This document shows, piece after piece, positions 37,793-37,797 of a stretch of DNA of 37,797 bases. Position numbers and translations under genes: made by a program. The first letter of the stretch is position 1. Every line of letters starts with the position of its first letter. The stretch comes from an uncultured Clostridia bacterium (GTDB lineage Bacteria > Bacillota > Clostridia > TANB77 > CAG-508): contig CALXCF010000016.1 in the NCBI GenBank assembly GCA_944386755.1, forward strand, positions 1 to 37,797, read 5' to 3'. Under the pieces are notes generated by a model. It was not told the DNA's origin, did no database searches, and saw only the letters and a program-made list of their open reading frames with translations.

Positions 37793-37797
37793 TAAAT

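Noticed and set aside
1..37797. tRNA, rRNA, prophage, integrase or insertion-sequence transposase genes
   Set aside because: None was recognised on either strand; the Rpn proteins are called putative transposases by family name only and lack element ends here.

Overview
The window is strongly AT-rich chromosomal DNA, read with the standard code and clear AGGAGG-type ribosome binding sites. Marker genes (smc, the rpsF-ssb-rpsR cluster, ytaF, cwlD) point to an endospore-forming low-GC Clostridia lineage of the Bacillota. Several gene types (Rpn nucleases, a CmpB-like permease, GITLIALVITI-type pilin starts) are familiar from uncultured gut clostridia. That lineage call is inference; no rRNA or tRNA gene is present to confirm it.

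Layout. 1-880: the end of a TrmH-family rRNA/tRNA methyltransferase, then trmL. 960-2245: a first rpn (YhgA-like PD-(D/E)XK nuclease) gene. 2358-5016: an ABC importer (ATPase, frameshifted permease, NMT1/SsuA-like binding protein). 5222-9492: an XRE regulator and smc, separated by a 143-bp element with perfect 21-bp terminal inverted repeats. 9501-11170: two large palindromic elements flanking a minus-strand XRE gene and ytaF. 11199-13823: a Ca2+-type P-ATPase. 14106-15210: rpsF-ssb-rpsR. 15374-18240: an anchored Ig-like protein, a CmpB-like membrane protein, and a receiver-GGDEF protein with degenerate key residues. 18314-22865: an accessory patch with a NUDIX-GNAT fusion, an NTF2-like protein, and two almost identical copies of a P-loop kinase plus the start of cwlD. 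A RelE/ParE-type toxin-antitoxin pair and a broken NUDIX gene lie between the copies. 22923-24686: a second rpn cassette. 25122-33269: an 8.1-kb gene for a 2715-residue cyclic beta-1,2-glucan synthase-like enzyme. 33295-37792: polysaccharide deacetylase, NTP pyrophosphohydrolase-like protein, monofunctional glycosyltransferase, a third rpn-type gene, a secreted nuclease, and a broken type IV pilin-like gene.

Most notable: all three rpn genes carry an in-frame internal ATG behind a good internal Shine-Dalgarno sequence just before their variable C-terminal part. This matches the gene-within-gene toxin/antitoxin arrangement known for E. coli Rpn proteins. In the second rpn gene that start is the first codon of a 4 x 69-bp tandem repeat, and the repeat units supply further SD+ATG pairs. 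The first two rpn genes also share two stacked promoters. The proximal -10 box runs straight into the Shine-Dalgarno sequence of the full-length protein, so promoter choice could set the ratio of the two products.

A second theme is five scattered palindromes with a GGGACG/CGTCCC core, each placed on gene stop codons. A third is a 17-bp stem that would hide the ribosome binding site of the giant glucan synthase.
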